Source of the DNA: Silene latifolia
Lineage: Eukaryota > Streptophyta > Magnoliopsida > Caryophyllales > Caryophyllaceae
DNA: 64,000 nt
Direction: 5' to 3'
NCBI RefSeq assembly: GCF_048544455.1
Contig: NC_133529.1
Location: 45,981,456 to 46,045,455, forward strand
Shown here piece after piece: positions 8,980 to 20,124 of this stretch. A program made the position numbers and the translations under genes. Under the pieces are notes generated by a model that was not told where the DNA came from, made no database searches, and worked only from the letters and a program-made list of their open reading frames with translations. Within the stretch, counting starts at the first letter, position 1, and every line of letters starts with the position of its first letter.

Positions 8980-10359
8980 TCAGCCGGTGTGTCTCGAGGG
9001 ATCGTCGGACCTGGGAATGTACTGTATCTGGAAGGACTCTAGCTTGGCGGTGTCGGCTTTTACCCTCTCCAGGTATCTTACTATCCCGTCGTCTCGAGCC
9101 TCACACTCTCCTCTGATTTGGCTGGCCACCAGCAGTGAGCATGTCTTCGCCACGACGTGTTCCGCCCCGGCAGCCCTAGCTAACTCGACTCCCTTTATCA
9201 CCGCCTCGTATTCGGATTCGTTGTTTGAGGTCGAGAGGGTAAGTTTCAAGGCGTGCTCAAACACGTCCCCGTTTGGGCTGGTGATAAGAATGGTAGCCTC
9301 TGAGCTGTTCGCCGTGGGGGATCCGTCAGTGGTTATTTCCCATACGCCGGGTTGCGGCTCCTCTTGGTCGGTCGGGGTTCCTTCAACCATGCCGACGTCG
9401 GTATTCATCGGGTCACCCTCCTGCTGCAAGGATGGGCTCTTCCCCTTCCCTGACTTCTTTGCCACTTTGAGGGACTGCATGTTGCACCCTCTGGCGGATA
9501 TTTGGGTGTTGACCACCTCGTCCTTCTCGTCCTTGGAGACGAGCTTATGCGCTTCCCCCCGGTCTGAGACATACATCAGTGTCAGGGCCCGGATTGACAT
9601 TACTGCGTCAGCCTCGCTCAGAGTGACGCGGCCTATGAGGACGTTGTAGGCGGACGAGCCGTCAATGACTACGAACTCAGATAGGATATTCTTCGCCGCA
9701 TCCCCCTCGCCGAACATCACCGGAAGCTTGATCAACCCCAGGGGTACCAGGCCGGCCCCGGAGAAGCTATACAACGGATTGGTGCAGGGGCTCAAGTCTT
9801 CAACCTTTAGACCGAGGTTGAGAAAGCACTCCCTGAACATGATGTTGGTGTAGGCGCCTGTGTCAATCAGGCACCTCTTGACCAGGTGGTTGGATATGTC
9901 CAAGTGGACTACAAGTGGGTCGCTGTGAGGGGCGATGACTCCCTCGTAGTCCTTCTTCCCAATAGTCATGTCAGGGATGTTGGAAGCGGGGACCGCTGTT
10001 TTGGGCACAAAGTTGATGGCCTGATACAGCTCGTTCAGGTGCCGTTTGTGCCCATGAGCGGACCCACCATTCTCGTTGCCCCCGATGACAACATGGATCA
10101 CTCCTATCCGTTCAAAGACGGATTTCTTATTTGAACCGCCGGCCTCCGTCTTTTGGCCTTTGGCGACATACTTGCCGAGGCTCCCCTTCCGGATTAGCTC
10201 TTCAATGGCATTCTTCGATGCGGCGGTTGTCGGTAAGGTGACCGGTGTGGCCGTGGTACTCACAAAGATCTTGGCTCGTGTCACCGTCTCCCTTCGGCTT
10301 GGGGGCCTTTCCATTTCGGCCCTCGCCCTTGCTCGGGCGAAGTCTCGGCGCAGATACAA
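8980..10359 (-). pseudogene. Protease joined to archaeal-type RNase H (RT deleted)
   Basis: This 459-aa open frame starts in an arginine-rich tail of gag. The aspartic protease has DTGAYTN at residues 166-172 and a flap/hydrophobic segment (VVIDGSSAYNVLIGR) at about 230-244. A linker of about 80 residues then leads straight into an archaeal-type RNase H (about 338-450) with the first Asp in TTDGSP (345) and Glu in NNESEYEA (383). The third catalytic Asp, normally in a DSQL motif, is Cys (residue 407, TCSLL). In complete Tat elements reverse transcriptase and a first RNase H lie between these domains; here they are absent. The open frame is long, but the lost residue and missing RT argue against function. 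Confidence 0.8.
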
Positions 10360-10536
10360 CCGGGGGGTGTGATCACTGCACCGCCTTTGGTGGTACGTTC
10401 CCGAACTCCCCGGTGCCCGCCGAGCTCGCTCCTCGGCGGATCTATCGGACCGTGACCTATTATTGTCACGGCGTCTTTCATCCGGGTTGTCCTCCCGGTG
10501 GCTCTTCTTCTCTCGAGTGCCCGGCCTCGCCGTGGC

Positions 10537-11655
10537 CTACCCAGTCTTGTGATAGTCCTCTACCTTGATGGCTTGGTCGGCCATCTTCCGGGCGGCGTCT
10601 AAGCCCAGGCCTCCGGACTTGATGAGCTCGTTTTTTAAGTCTCCCCTTGGGAGGCCTTTCATCAGCGCGAAGGCCGCCAGCTCGGGATTAATCTCCCGAA
10701 TTTTGTCGAACCTTGGCATCGAACCTCTTCACATAGCTTTCAGAGACTCGCCCCCCCCGCTCGATAGTTAGGAGGTCCGATGTCTCCACGGCCTTCCTCT
10801 TATTGCAAGAGTCTTGGGCCGGGAAGGCGTCCCTTAGGTCGGCGTAATAAAGATACCGAGCCGTCGGGCAGCCCTTTGTACCAACTTTGAGCCATCCCAT
10901 GCAAGGTCGTTGGGAAGACTCGGCACCAGACTTCATCGGGTTGTTCCCACACCGACATGTACGACTCAAAGGCCTCGGCATGGTCGGTGGGGTCGCTATC
11001 CCCTTTGTAAGTGAACACCGGCAATTTTAGTTTGGTTGGCACGGCGGTGTCAAGGACATAGGCATTGAGGGGCTGTCTGACCACGTGTCGAATGACACGC
11101 GGCGATCGGCTCCTCGCATTCCTAATCCGGCCCCTCTCCTCGTACTGGGTGGGGCTTCTCCTCCGACTATGGTAAGTCGGGCTTCTTCTCCGACTCTGAC
11201 GAGTCGGACATCTTTCACTCCTCTGAGGCAGGCCTCGTCGGTGCCGCGGCGACGCTATCCTCCCGCGGGTGCGGGAGGAACTTAGGTCTACCACTGGCAC
11301 GCTGGGCTCCTCCGGCGTCTTGACGGGGCCAGCTTCCTCCAGTGCTCCATTCAAGTCTTTTGGAGTCACGTTCTGGGCCCTGGTCTCCTGGACGGGTTCC
11401 GCCGCTCTTGTCGGTGTGACAGTGTGAGCCGACGTACTACTAATGAGGTCCGGGAGTAGCTTCGGTTTCGCTACATCAACCACATGTCCCATGATGGTGA
11501 CCTGGTTGGCAGCGTGGCGTATCGGTATTATTGGCATCCCGTACTCGGCTGAATTACCCGGCCGGTGGAGGGTGCGCAACTCCGGAGTTGTGGACGGTAT
11601 CATCTTGGCAGAACTCGGTTTCGTCAGTTACGAATACCTCTTGTTGTTTTGACAT
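10537..11655 (-). pseudogene. gag of the Retand-like element, broken by frameshifts
   Basis: The probable start is at 11655 (MSKQQEVF). That frame closes after about 30 codons, and the gag sequence continues from 11603 in another frame. It shows an SR-rich stretch (SRRRSP repeats near 11200) and the gag capsid motif (LKLPVFTYKGDSDPTDHAEAF then WYKGLPDGS). The frame moves again near 10855 (LRDAF continues in a second frame) and near 10715 (FDKIREINPELAAFALMKGL in a third). So at least three indels interrupt it. The domain order matches Tat-lineage gag. The zinc knuckle was not found. Confidence 0.75.
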
Positions 11656-11726
11656 CTTTTTAGCTTTTTGGGTGGGTTTTTGTTTTGTTTTGTTTGGGAA
11701 TGAATGTGACTAGCTTCTAGTATCTC

Positions 11727-11744
11727 TCCCCACAGACGGCGCCA
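11727..11744 (-). promoter_or_regulatory. Primer binding site of the Retand-like element
   Basis: Minus strand reads TGGCGCCGTCTGTGGGGA, two bases inside the LTR end. It differs from the tRNA-Asp site of the Athila elements. I do not assign the tRNA with certainty. Confidence 0.72.
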
Positions 11745-11746
11745 AT

Positions 11747-12324
11747 TGTTCCGGGTGTAATTCCAGAGCAGTTATAAGTTACCACCCGTGCTTGTAGAAT
11801 GACGTCTTTGGTTGAATCCTCCTTGCGGTCTCCTGAAATAATGAGCAAACTGAGGGCTCGGCTTTGGGCCGAACGAACTCACTCTGACGCTCAAGTCAGT
11901 AACTTAGAGAGGTAAGTTGTTGTTACTTGGTAAAGTACGTATTGTAGAGAGATAAGGAAGATATTACCAGATGAATAGTGATTCTTGGGTTAAATTGTGG
12001 ATCCTTTACTCAATGAGAGTAGAGGAGTATTTATAGACTTTCACCTTTTGTCACGTAGTGGCCAAGTGGCTAGCAGGTAGAAAGACTGATCTACCCCTCG
12101 GCCGAGGGACCCATGGCAGGCCGGCGGGCCCTGTTGACTCACCGCCGAGGGGTCTTGGATATGAGTTCGCGGATGTGTGCCCCGGTGGGTGGTTGCCCGT
12201 AGGGACCCATCGACAGCCGACAAGCCTCGTCGGTTAGGCTGTCTAAGCCGTTGACTTGCTGTGGATATCTTTGACCTTGCTCAATATGTTGACTTGGTCA
12301 GCGGGTGCAGAATATGCCCCATCA
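11747..12324 (-). repeat. 5' LTR of the Retand-like element (about 578 bp)
   Basis: In element orientation it runs from TGATGGGGCATATTC at 12324 to CCGGAACA at 11747, adjoining the primer site. A TATA box (CTATAAATAC on the minus strand) is at 12027-12036. The right boundary is inferred from TG...CA ends only, because no second LTR is present to compare. Confidence 0.65.
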
Positions 12325-13915
12325 ATATGGTAGAAATCTAGTAGCTTGTGTATAAACTAAATTCATTATGATTAAAAGCAATCATCAATTCAATCATATT
12401 GTATCATTAGACATGCTCTTACGGAATGCAATTGAGATAAATTGTGGCAGCACAAGTCAAACATTCGGGTGGATAATAAGGTGAATTATTATGATATGCC
12501 TTAAGAAAAGAAAGAATGTGTCGGAATTAATAACGGATAAAAGTCGTAAGAATGCAAATCACGCCTGCATACAATGTATACTGCACAACTTCTAAAGCCT
12601 CTTTGCTTTTCAAACCCACACATTGTATCATTCAAAGCGTTGGTTTAGTCTTATCAGTAATTCATAATGATATACCGAATTACATACCAACCATTCTTTT
12701 TAAGACGATTTTAATTTCAAACGACTTTTATAATGAATTATAATAAAAGTGAAAATGAAAAGAGGTTGTGAGTCGTCTGATGTTAGGCTTTGAGTGTAAG
12801 ACGGACATTAAGAAACAAATTGACATACAATAATTAAAATGAACCCATATGAGACTCGAATAATTAGTATATTAGCTTAATCAGTTTATATGGAACGTGG
12901 CATTTGCAAAATTAAGAAGAGAATAATGCTAGCAATAAGATTATACACAACCAAACTGCAACTTTTTCTAGCATATATATGCCATGCTCAACAGCGAGTA
13001 ATTGTCCATCCAACATTATACACAAACGCACAATCTGACTTATGCATGATATTTCCTATCACTTGATGCAGCCTTACACTACTAGTGCAAACTACGCAGC
13101 AATTTAATCGATAACTCAATGCGCATAACAGTGGTGGCAACAAAGTGAACAAACAATTCCTCAGAAATTGGCAATCAAACTGAACTAATACTATACTAAG
13201 CTCCCTGTATAATGAAGACATTGTCTGAGCGAAATCAAATCAAAAACACGACACCAAATTCGACAACAAGTATCTGAATATGGTTAAAAAACCCCAACTC
13301 TGATCCTTAACGCGATTAAAAAAAAAAACTAAATTTGTAAGCCCTAACATGATTTAAAAGCTAAGGGAAACAGAATCCAATAATAAATTAGAATTATTAT
13401 CAGTATAACACCGGAATATACTGAAAATACACATCGAAATATGCTTACCCTAAATCCAATAGAATAACACTAAAGATCGATTGCATATACCCCATCAAAA
13501 TCCAAAAGAGAAACCTAAATCGATTACATATAACCCGAAATAAGCTTACCCTAAATCAAATTAAGCAAAAATTAAATAAATATATAAAAGAATTGATTGC
13601 CCAGGAAAAATACCAGAATTTATTGCCCAGAATTAGGGTTGGCGGTGGTGATGGTGGCGACTTGATGTCGTTGTGCAGGTGGTGGCGTCATGAGCGTCAG
13701 GAGTTTGGGGTTGGCCTTGCGTCGTCGGTGGTGATGGGATGCTGGCCAGGGTGCTTGCTGTTGTGAAAGAGGGGAGGCTAAAAACTAGGTATGGGTTTGA
13801 CTTGTGAGTGGAGTTACTGAGTACTCATATTTTGTTTTTAAGAAATATGATGATGAGTTGTAAGCGCGGAGTCCAAAATTTCACATGCTTTAATTTTGCG
13901 CCAATTCATTTTTAT
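12325..13915. other. AT-rich unassigned DNA between transposons
   Basis: No supported gene. Most is AT-rich and without long ORFs. At 13620-13780 there is a short GC-rich patch with GGTGGTGATGGTGGCGAC-type triplet runs and an AGGGTTGGCGG start that resembles a gene 5' leader on the minus strand, but no coding frame could be identified. It is probably internal sequence of the CACTA element ending at 15939 or of an older insertion. Confidence 0.35.
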
Positions 13916-14077
13916 AAATGGCTACGGTCCATAAAGAACCGTTGCCTATACAAATACTTTTGGCTACGGTTTCAGAGGTGAACCGTAGCCTTTTGTTTTC
14001 TTCTATATATTTGGCTACGGTTGGATGCCAAGAACCGTAGCCTTTTGTAGTTGCCTAATGTCATTTTTGTACTAGTG
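13916..14077. repeat. Subterminal repeat array of a second CACTA-like element
   Basis: GGCTACGG and its inverse CCGTAGCC occur in inverted pairs (GGCTACGG...GAACCG, GGCTACGG...AACCGTAGCC twice). The block ends in TTTTTGTACTAGTG at 14077, which reads CACTAGTACAAAAA from the other strand, a CACTA-type terminus. A matching opposite end was not found with confidence. Confidence 0.5.
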
Positions 14078-14317
14078 ATAATCGCCTAGGGGCGCAAAAA
14101 AATAATTAGAAATGTTTTGGTCCCTGCCTTTTCTTGTTAGTTTTTACATCAGTTTCGAGTTCAAACTTTGTAGTTTAAATTTTGATGTTTGGTTGCATCC
14201 TTGATTATTTGAACCGAAAGAAAAAGTAGTATATTAAGATTTTCATATATGACCTTACAGCTATGAATTTGATTTTTTCCAGTTTTAACTTGCTACACTG
14301 CTTTATGGGCTATGCAG

Positions 14318-15271
14318 TTATCTGTAATGTTTGGTTGGAGCATCAAACCTCAGATTCGATGATATAGAGAAACAAAGGAAGTATGAAACTATCTCCTTCG
14401 AAGAAGTTCAAAGTGAAGTCACTGAGCTCAAGGTGACCTTATGTCTCTTTAAATTCACAAGTATCCTTATTAATGATTCCATTACAAATGACTTATCGTT
14501 GTTCTTATGCTGCTATGCCCTAAGAAAAACAACCGAGGGCTTGATAGTTGAGGTTCAAACTTGTAAATTCATTACTTAAAGTCAGTATTATGGGGATTAA
14601 AAGGGTCTTGTATCTCAACTTTTTCTTCATCCCTGCAGAGTTAATTAGTTGTTTCATTGTTTTTTTTATTAAAGGGACGTTGCCTGAGGCCTCAACGATG
14701 GTCATGGGCCCTCATGAGCGTGACTTCCGGATGCATAGTTGTCATTATGTCTTGTTTGTGTGGAATTGGTTGATGCTAGCTCCCCTTTCTCCACTGGTCT
14801 CCTTAGCCAAAGTCTGGTTTTAGGTTTAGTCTATCATGTCTCATAAGCATATGGAAAACTTCTGTCAGCTTTAGTTTCTCAGTATCCTCTTAATGGTATA
14901 TGAATGAGCTTGATTGGTTGATATGCAGTACATATATGGGATCATGTTTCTTCAATGATTTCTACACACCTTATTTTTCACAAAAAATTATAATTTCAGG
15001 GAACGAGCAAAATTTTTTTTCCCCTTTTTATCTTAGGATAATATGCTTTAGCTAGCATTTCACGTGCTTTGGCGGAAGTAATTGTACGTGAGGCGACTTT
15101 TTTTTTAAGTAAATAGCAAATGAATTTTTTTATTGTAATTGCTTGATCATACGCTGAAAGTATTATGTTTTGGTTGTGTGTTAGGCTTTAACTGAAGGAC
15201 TTCATGCTCCGGTTGTAGTTTCTCACAATGACACTTGTTATCTGGGAACATAATGGTGAATGAAGAGGAAG
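14318..15271 (+). pseudogene. Ethanolamine/choline kinase gene fragment (two exons and an intron)
   Basis: Exon 14318-14432 encodes FDDIEKQRKYETISFEEV followed by QSEVTELK. This matches the segment of plant ethanolamine kinases just before the catalytic loop. It ends at a GT donor (14433). Exon 15185-15271 follows an AG and continues in phase with ALTEGLHAPVVVSHND, the start of the kinase catalytic HNDLLSGN motif. A small insertion then shifts the frame; the next bases still spell SGNIMVNEEEG in another frame. The intron (about 750 bp) is retained, so this is a genomic and not a cDNA copy. No other exons were recognised. It lies inside or beside the CACTA terminus at 15939, as expected for gene capture. 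It cannot make an enzyme. Confidence 0.72.
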
Positions 15272-15589
15272 GTGAAACCACCACGAGGCAGTTCAGCAAA
15301 AACACTGTACTGATTTAAGTAATAATTATGCCTTTTGTTTGTAGCAAATATTGTACTGATTTTAGAGCGTTGATTTGTCATGTGTAGGTATAGATTTTAG
15401 AGTATTTATTTCCTAATTAAGAAAGATTGAAATGTAAAATTGATAATTAGGATATATTAATTTAAATTAAATGATTTGAATGTTTTTTATACTAGTGTAA
15501 GTTTTGGTATTCGGATTATGTAATTTCGGTAGCAAATTTATATATAAAAAACAAGCATTAATAAATTGCGTTGCTTTTTGAAAGAAATG

Positions 15590-15939
15590 ATGCAAATGAG
15601 AAAAATGAATTGGCCCTAAAACAAAATATCAATTGCATCAGTTATGATAACAAATGACGCAAAAAATAAAGAAAATGCATCGGTTCTATAAAGAACTGAT
15701 GCAAATGTTGAAGCATTTGTGTCGGTTGTACCTACAATTGCGTCAGTTTTTTAAACACAACTGACGCAATTGGTGCTTTTTTGCGTCGGTTTTTAAGATA
15801 CAACTGACGCAAATGTTGAACTTTTTGCGTCGGTTCCACAACTGACGCATATCAAATACGACCCCTCGATATACGTCAGCCCAAAACCGACGCAGAAGGC
15901 CTTCTACAACTGACGCAATAGGGGTTTTTTCCATTAGTG
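15590..15939. mobile_element. Right end of a CACTA (En/Spm) DNA transposon with subterminal repeats
   Basis: About fourteen copies of ACTGACGCAA or its inverse TTGCGTC(A/G)GT lie in both orientations between 15630 and 15935, the binding-site-like array expected at CACTA ends. The end reads ...GGGGTTTTTTCCATTAGTG, which is CACTAATGGAAAAAACCCC on the other strand. No transposase was seen. The left end is not in the window or is lost, and the Retand-like element may lie inside it. Confidence 0.85.
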
Positions 15940-15942
15940 TAA
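15940..15942. other. CACTA target site (TAA), right copy
   Basis: The CACTA end is followed by TAAGATCCATACGG. Element E has the undisturbed reverse transcriptase sequence (ATGCTAAGATCCATACGG in sense), so TAA is the 3-bp target copied on insertion. The left copy is not visible. Confidence 0.75.
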
Positions 15943-17250
15943 GATCCATACGGATTTTGTTAGTGATTGCCGCATTTCATGATTATGAAATATGGCAAAT
16001 GGATGTCAAAACCGCTTTTCTAAATGGGCATTTAGAAGAGGAGGTGTACATGATACAACCCGAAGGTTTTGTTGATTCTAAGAATCCTAACAAAGTGTGC
16101 AAACTTAAGAGATCCATTTATGGTCTTAAGCAAGCATCTAGAAGTTGGAATCATCGATTCGATCATGTTATAAAAGAGAATGGTTTCACTCGAAGTGTTG
16201 AGGAACCATGTTTATACATGAAATTTAGTGGGAGCAATGTTGTGTTCCTAATCTTGTATGTCGATGACATACTACTCATTGGAAATGATATTCCGATGTT
16301 ATCTTCTGTTAAGAAGTGGTTAGGTAACCACTTCCAAATGAAGGATTTAGGAGAGGCACAACGCATATTAGGTATCCGGATCCATAGAGATAGATCCAAG
16401 AGGATATTGGCACTAAGTCAAGAGTCTTATGTTGATAAAATTCTTCGACGGTTCAGCATGGACAAATCCAAAAAGGGATTGGTACCTATGGTAACTGGGA
16501 CCATATTGAGCTAGACTCAATCTCCCTTCGAACCCCATGATGTTGAACGCATGAAGTTGATCCCTTATGCTTCCGCTGTTGGATCAATCATGTACGCCAT
16601 GATATGCACACGTCCTGATGTCTCGTATGCCTTGAGCATGATGAGTAGATATCAAGGAAATCCAGGTGAGAGTCACTGGATAGCCGTCAAAAACATCCTT
16701 AAGTACTTGAGAGGGACTAAGGATTCTATCTTAGTGTTTGGAGGTGACACCGAGCTCCGTGTTAATGGCTACACGGACTCGAGTTTCCAAACGGATAGAG
16801 ATGACATGAAATCACAAGCTGGTTTCGTTTTCATGCTCAATGGTGGTGCCGTTAGCTGGAGAAGCTTCAAGGAAGTCGTGGATCATGGATTCAACAACGG
16901 AGGTCGAGTACATTGCAAAGCATCGAAGTCGCCAAGGAAGTCTGTGTGGATCAGGCAATTCACGGAAGGTCTAAGAGTAGTACCTACCGCCAATGATCCC
17001 ATCACTCTCTATTGTGATAATAGTGGGACGATCTTCCAAGCTAAAGAGCGTAAGTCTAGTAATAGATCTAGACATGTACTTAGAAAATATCATGTAATTA
17101 GAGATTTCATTTAAAGAAAGGAAATTGCGATATGTAAGGTTGGGACGGATGACAACATAGCCGATCCGCTCACCAAGCCTTTATCGCAGGCCAAGCATGA
17201 TGGACATGTTGCGCCCATGGGACTTAAACGTGTACCAAGTTTATGTTAGA
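15943..17250 (+). pseudogene. Reverse transcriptase-RNase H of copia A, 5'-truncated and broken
   Basis: It begins in RT at RSIRILL, continues with DVKTAFLNG and YGLKQASRSW, and retains the catalytic YVDD (LILYVDDILLIGND near 16260). A TAG near 16513 replaces an AAG seen in element E. In RNase H two compensating shifts replace the DSTTEAEY catalytic segment with unrelated residues (near 16880-16940). A TAA at 17113 replaces a GAA. The terminal DNIADPLTKPL motif is still readable near 17150. The upstream gag, protease and integrase are cut off by the CACTA. Confidence 0.9.
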
Positions 17251-17340
17251 TTTTGAAATGAAATAAAAGTGTTGTTTTTTGTTCATGTTCATAATCACAT
17301 TTGTCTTTTATATTTTCCTTATACATTGTTACATCCAAAC

Positions 17341-18018
17341 GGGTTGTAGTGACAAATTGAACCCCGTTAAAGTGAACACGGATTAACATAGTATTCGCCC
17401 ATAGTCACTTGTATGAGGTGACGTCTCGAAGTGACTAGAGTGTGATGCGATTGATGGCAAGTTCAAGTGCCATGGAGTCATATGAGAATGACTAGTCGAT
17501 CACATAGGCAGACTATTAGGAACACTTTGTCGGGCCTTATGACCGCTTATAGAGTTCTGGCAAATTTATATAGCCTGGTCGTGGCGAGAGCTACTATAGT
17601 ATTCTAATGAGTCGATTCTTTTGACTAAAGACTGTTCGCCTAAGATGGCACAGTTTCAGATTAACTTTGATTTGTGTTACTACGACCTTCGTAAATGGGG
17701 TCAAATGGGCATATTTTGGGTTATGATGGTTGTGGCTAGTCGAAGGGAATGAGTGCGATAGAAATTGTCCACCCCTAGTCAGGGTTATAACAATATCTCA
17801 GGGCCACTCGAGGAGTAATGAACTGGAAATGCGTGGCCACGCTCGGAAGATATCTATGGTAGATAAATCCGGTCAAATCAGTTATTCTCCAGATCGAGGA
17901 AACCACTCTCGATATGATCACTTGCAAGTACGACCTGAAAGACACCTTGCATTGAGTGGGAGATAATAATAGGACAAGAGAATTGGTGACGCACACTTGT
18001 CGAGGACAAGTGGGAGAT
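17341..18018 (+). other. Conserved 3' non-coding block, copia A copy (about 678 bp)
   Basis: It runs from GGGTTGTAGTGACAAATTG to the polypurine tract. Near-identical blocks of 675-679 bp precede the 3' LTR in copies B (43930-44608), C (41979-42653) and E (49302-49980, minus). Open frames in it are short and shifted between copies by 1-4 nt indels, so it behaves as non-coding. It includes a short hairpin TGGCAAGTTCAAGTGCCA. Confidence 0.85.
18001..18018 (+). promoter_or_regulatory. Polypurine tract of copia A
   Basis: CGAGGACAAGTGGGAGAT directly precedes the LTR start TGTTGG. It primes plus-strand synthesis in LTR elements. The same sequence is at 42636, 44591 and, inverted, at 49302. Confidence 0.8.
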
Positions 18019-18831
18019 TGTTGGAATATGTGTCCTCCGACAATAATGCGATCACAACTGTCGATCATGATGATCACATGTTTAAGTCTCATTTTAAGAA
18101 TACATGTGGGAAGTAATATTTTACTGTCAACTGGTCCACACATATCGGTAATGATTGGCTGACTAGAGTTTGACATTACTGTCGTGCGACGGTGGTGATC
18201 AGTTGATCCCCTTAGGTCATACCTAAAGGGTAACACTCTTAATTGAATATTTAATTGGTCGTATGACGATACGAGTCAATTAAATTGCTTAAAATTGACG
18301 GACGATTTTGGGAGTAATATTTACGTGTCTCGTTGTAATTTGATTAAATTAGACACGGTCTAAGTAATCGAATTGTTTTATTGCTTAGATGAAATTATTG
18401 TTTACGGAAACAATTGAACTGAATGAATAATTTATTATAAATACAAGATGTTGTAATTTATAATTGGTAAAGTGTTTTTGGTACAAGTAATTGTGAATTA
18501 CTAAGTCGATTTTATACATGACGTATTTTATTAATACGTTGATTTTTAATACGTTAAAAATACATGACAATTTTACATGACTTATGACATGTGACAAATT
18601 GAGAAATTGACAAAGATAAAATGGAATCCATTTTATCTAATATGGAACGAAAAAATTGGAGGGAGTATGGTGTTTAAATTATGTTTAATTAATTGAGTGG
18701 AAACAACATGATTACACTTCTAACACCTAGCCTTGTATGCCTATTTCTTGATTAGAGAATTAAGCCCATGCATTGGCTCCCCAATCCCTCCTCCCACCGG
18801 TTTTCAAAGACCAATTTAGAGAGTTTTTCCT
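18019..18831 (+). repeat. 3' LTR of copia A, first part
   Basis: It starts TGTTGGAATATGTGTCC. The sequence is cut at 18831 by element B and resumes at 45856. A TATA box (TATAAATA) is at 18436-18443. The 5 bases before B (TTCCT, 18827-18831) are duplicated at 45851-45855. Confidence 0.9.
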
Positions 18832-20108
18832 TGTTGGAATATGTGTCCTCCGACAATAATGCGATCACAACTGTTGATCATGATGATCACATGTTTAAAT
18901 CTCATTTTAAGAATACATGTGGGATGTAATATTTTACAGTCAACTGGTCTACACATATCGGTAATGATTGGCTGACTAGAGTTTGACATTACTGTCGTGC
19001 GACGGTGGTGATCAGTTGATCCCCTTAGGTCATACCTATAGGAAAATACTCTTAATTGATTATTTAATTAATCGTATGCCGATACGAGTTAATTAAATTG
19101 CTTAAAATTGACGGATGATTTTGTGAGTAAAGTTAACGTATCTTATTGTAATTTGATTAAATGAGACACGGTCTAAGTAATCGAATTATTTTATTACTTG
19201 GATAAAATTATTGTTTACGAAACAATTGAAACTGAATGAATGATTTATTATAAATACAAGACGTTGTGATTTATAATGGGTAAACCGTTTTGGTACAAGT
19301 AATTATGAATTACTAAGTCGATTTTGTACATGACGTATTTTATTAATACGTTGATTTTTAACATGTTAAAAATACATTACAATTTCACATGTCTAGTAAC
19401 ATGTCACATATGTCACAATTGACAAATGACAAAATAAAATGGACCATCCATTTTATGTTATAAGTACCGAAATGGTGGAGGGAGTATTATGTTTTAAAAT
19501 TGTGTTAATTGTTTGAGTGGAAAACAAAATGATTGCACAGCTATTTGTAGCCATGCAAGTCTATTTTTCTTGGGAAGAAAATGAGCCCATGCATTGGCTC
19601 TCCTCCACCCTCCCAACCGTTTTCAAAGAGCATCTTAGAGGGTTTTTCCTCTAATTTTTATTCATTCACATTTTGACAATATTTTCTAGTGTAAGAAAAT
19701 AGAAAACACTCTCTACATCTTATGTAAAATTAGAGAGTTAAAATCTCCAAAAATCCTCCCTCTTGAACCGAAATTTCAAGAGCAAAAATAACATTTTTGT
19801 GTCAAATTTGAGTATGATTAATATTATTACTAGATCAAAATAATATTAGTTATTACGAGTTTTCCTTGGGTATATGCTTTTGGGAGAGATTCTATACTTG
19901 AATCTTTGTTCTTCCATTATTTGGAATGCTCAAGAACTAACAAGAAGGGATCTTGTGGGTGCCCTTTTAATCCGAAATCCATTGTAAGAATAACGATTTC
20001 TTCTCTTTTAATTTATGTTTGCATGCATAAGATTTGTAATTAATTTTATGACTAAATTAATTAAAACATATATGAATATGTTGACAATAATGAGATAGAT
20101 TTCTAACA
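18832..20108 (+). repeat. 5' LTR of copia B (about 1277 bp)
   Basis: Bounded by TGTTGG and CTAACA. It differs from the 3' LTR at about 15 positions by eye, apart from one 39-bp segment (near 19277-19315) that is missing from the 3' copy. Confidence 0.93.
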
Positions 20109-20124
20109 AGCGGTATCAAGAGCC
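20109..20124 (+). promoter_or_regulatory. Primer binding site of copia B (initiator Met tRNA type)
   Basis: AGCGGTATCAAGAGCC follows the LTR. It matches the TGGTATCAGAGC site of initiator tRNA-Met except for the first base and one inserted A. Confidence 0.8.

Larger units (their letters stand above)
4577..12324 (-). mobile_element. Tat-lineage (Retand/Ogre-like) Ty3/gypsy element, internally deleted
   Basis: Element orientation is minus: LTR at 11747-12324, primer site, broken gag, protease joined to an archaeal-type RNase H, then a tandem array and an antisense gene on the plus strand. An antisense extra ORF with a plant 'gypsy-type transposon' domain is a known trait of the Retand group. 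Reverse transcriptase, the first RNase H and integrase are absent, so this copy is a deletion derivative. Its left LTR is not in the window because Athila-1 sits at 4576/4577. It is clearly more GC-rich than its surroundings. Confidence 0.82.

Noticed and set aside
13620..13800. Host gene first exon on the minus strand
   Set aside because: Base composition and AACCCTAATTC resemble a 5' leader, but no start with a usable frame and no known protein segment could be read.
13077..14077. A 1-kb CACTA element bounded by CACTACTAGTGC and ACTAGTG
   Set aside because: The left end lacks the subterminal motif, its terminus fits poorly, and the flanking 3-bp sequences (TTA and ATA) do not match.
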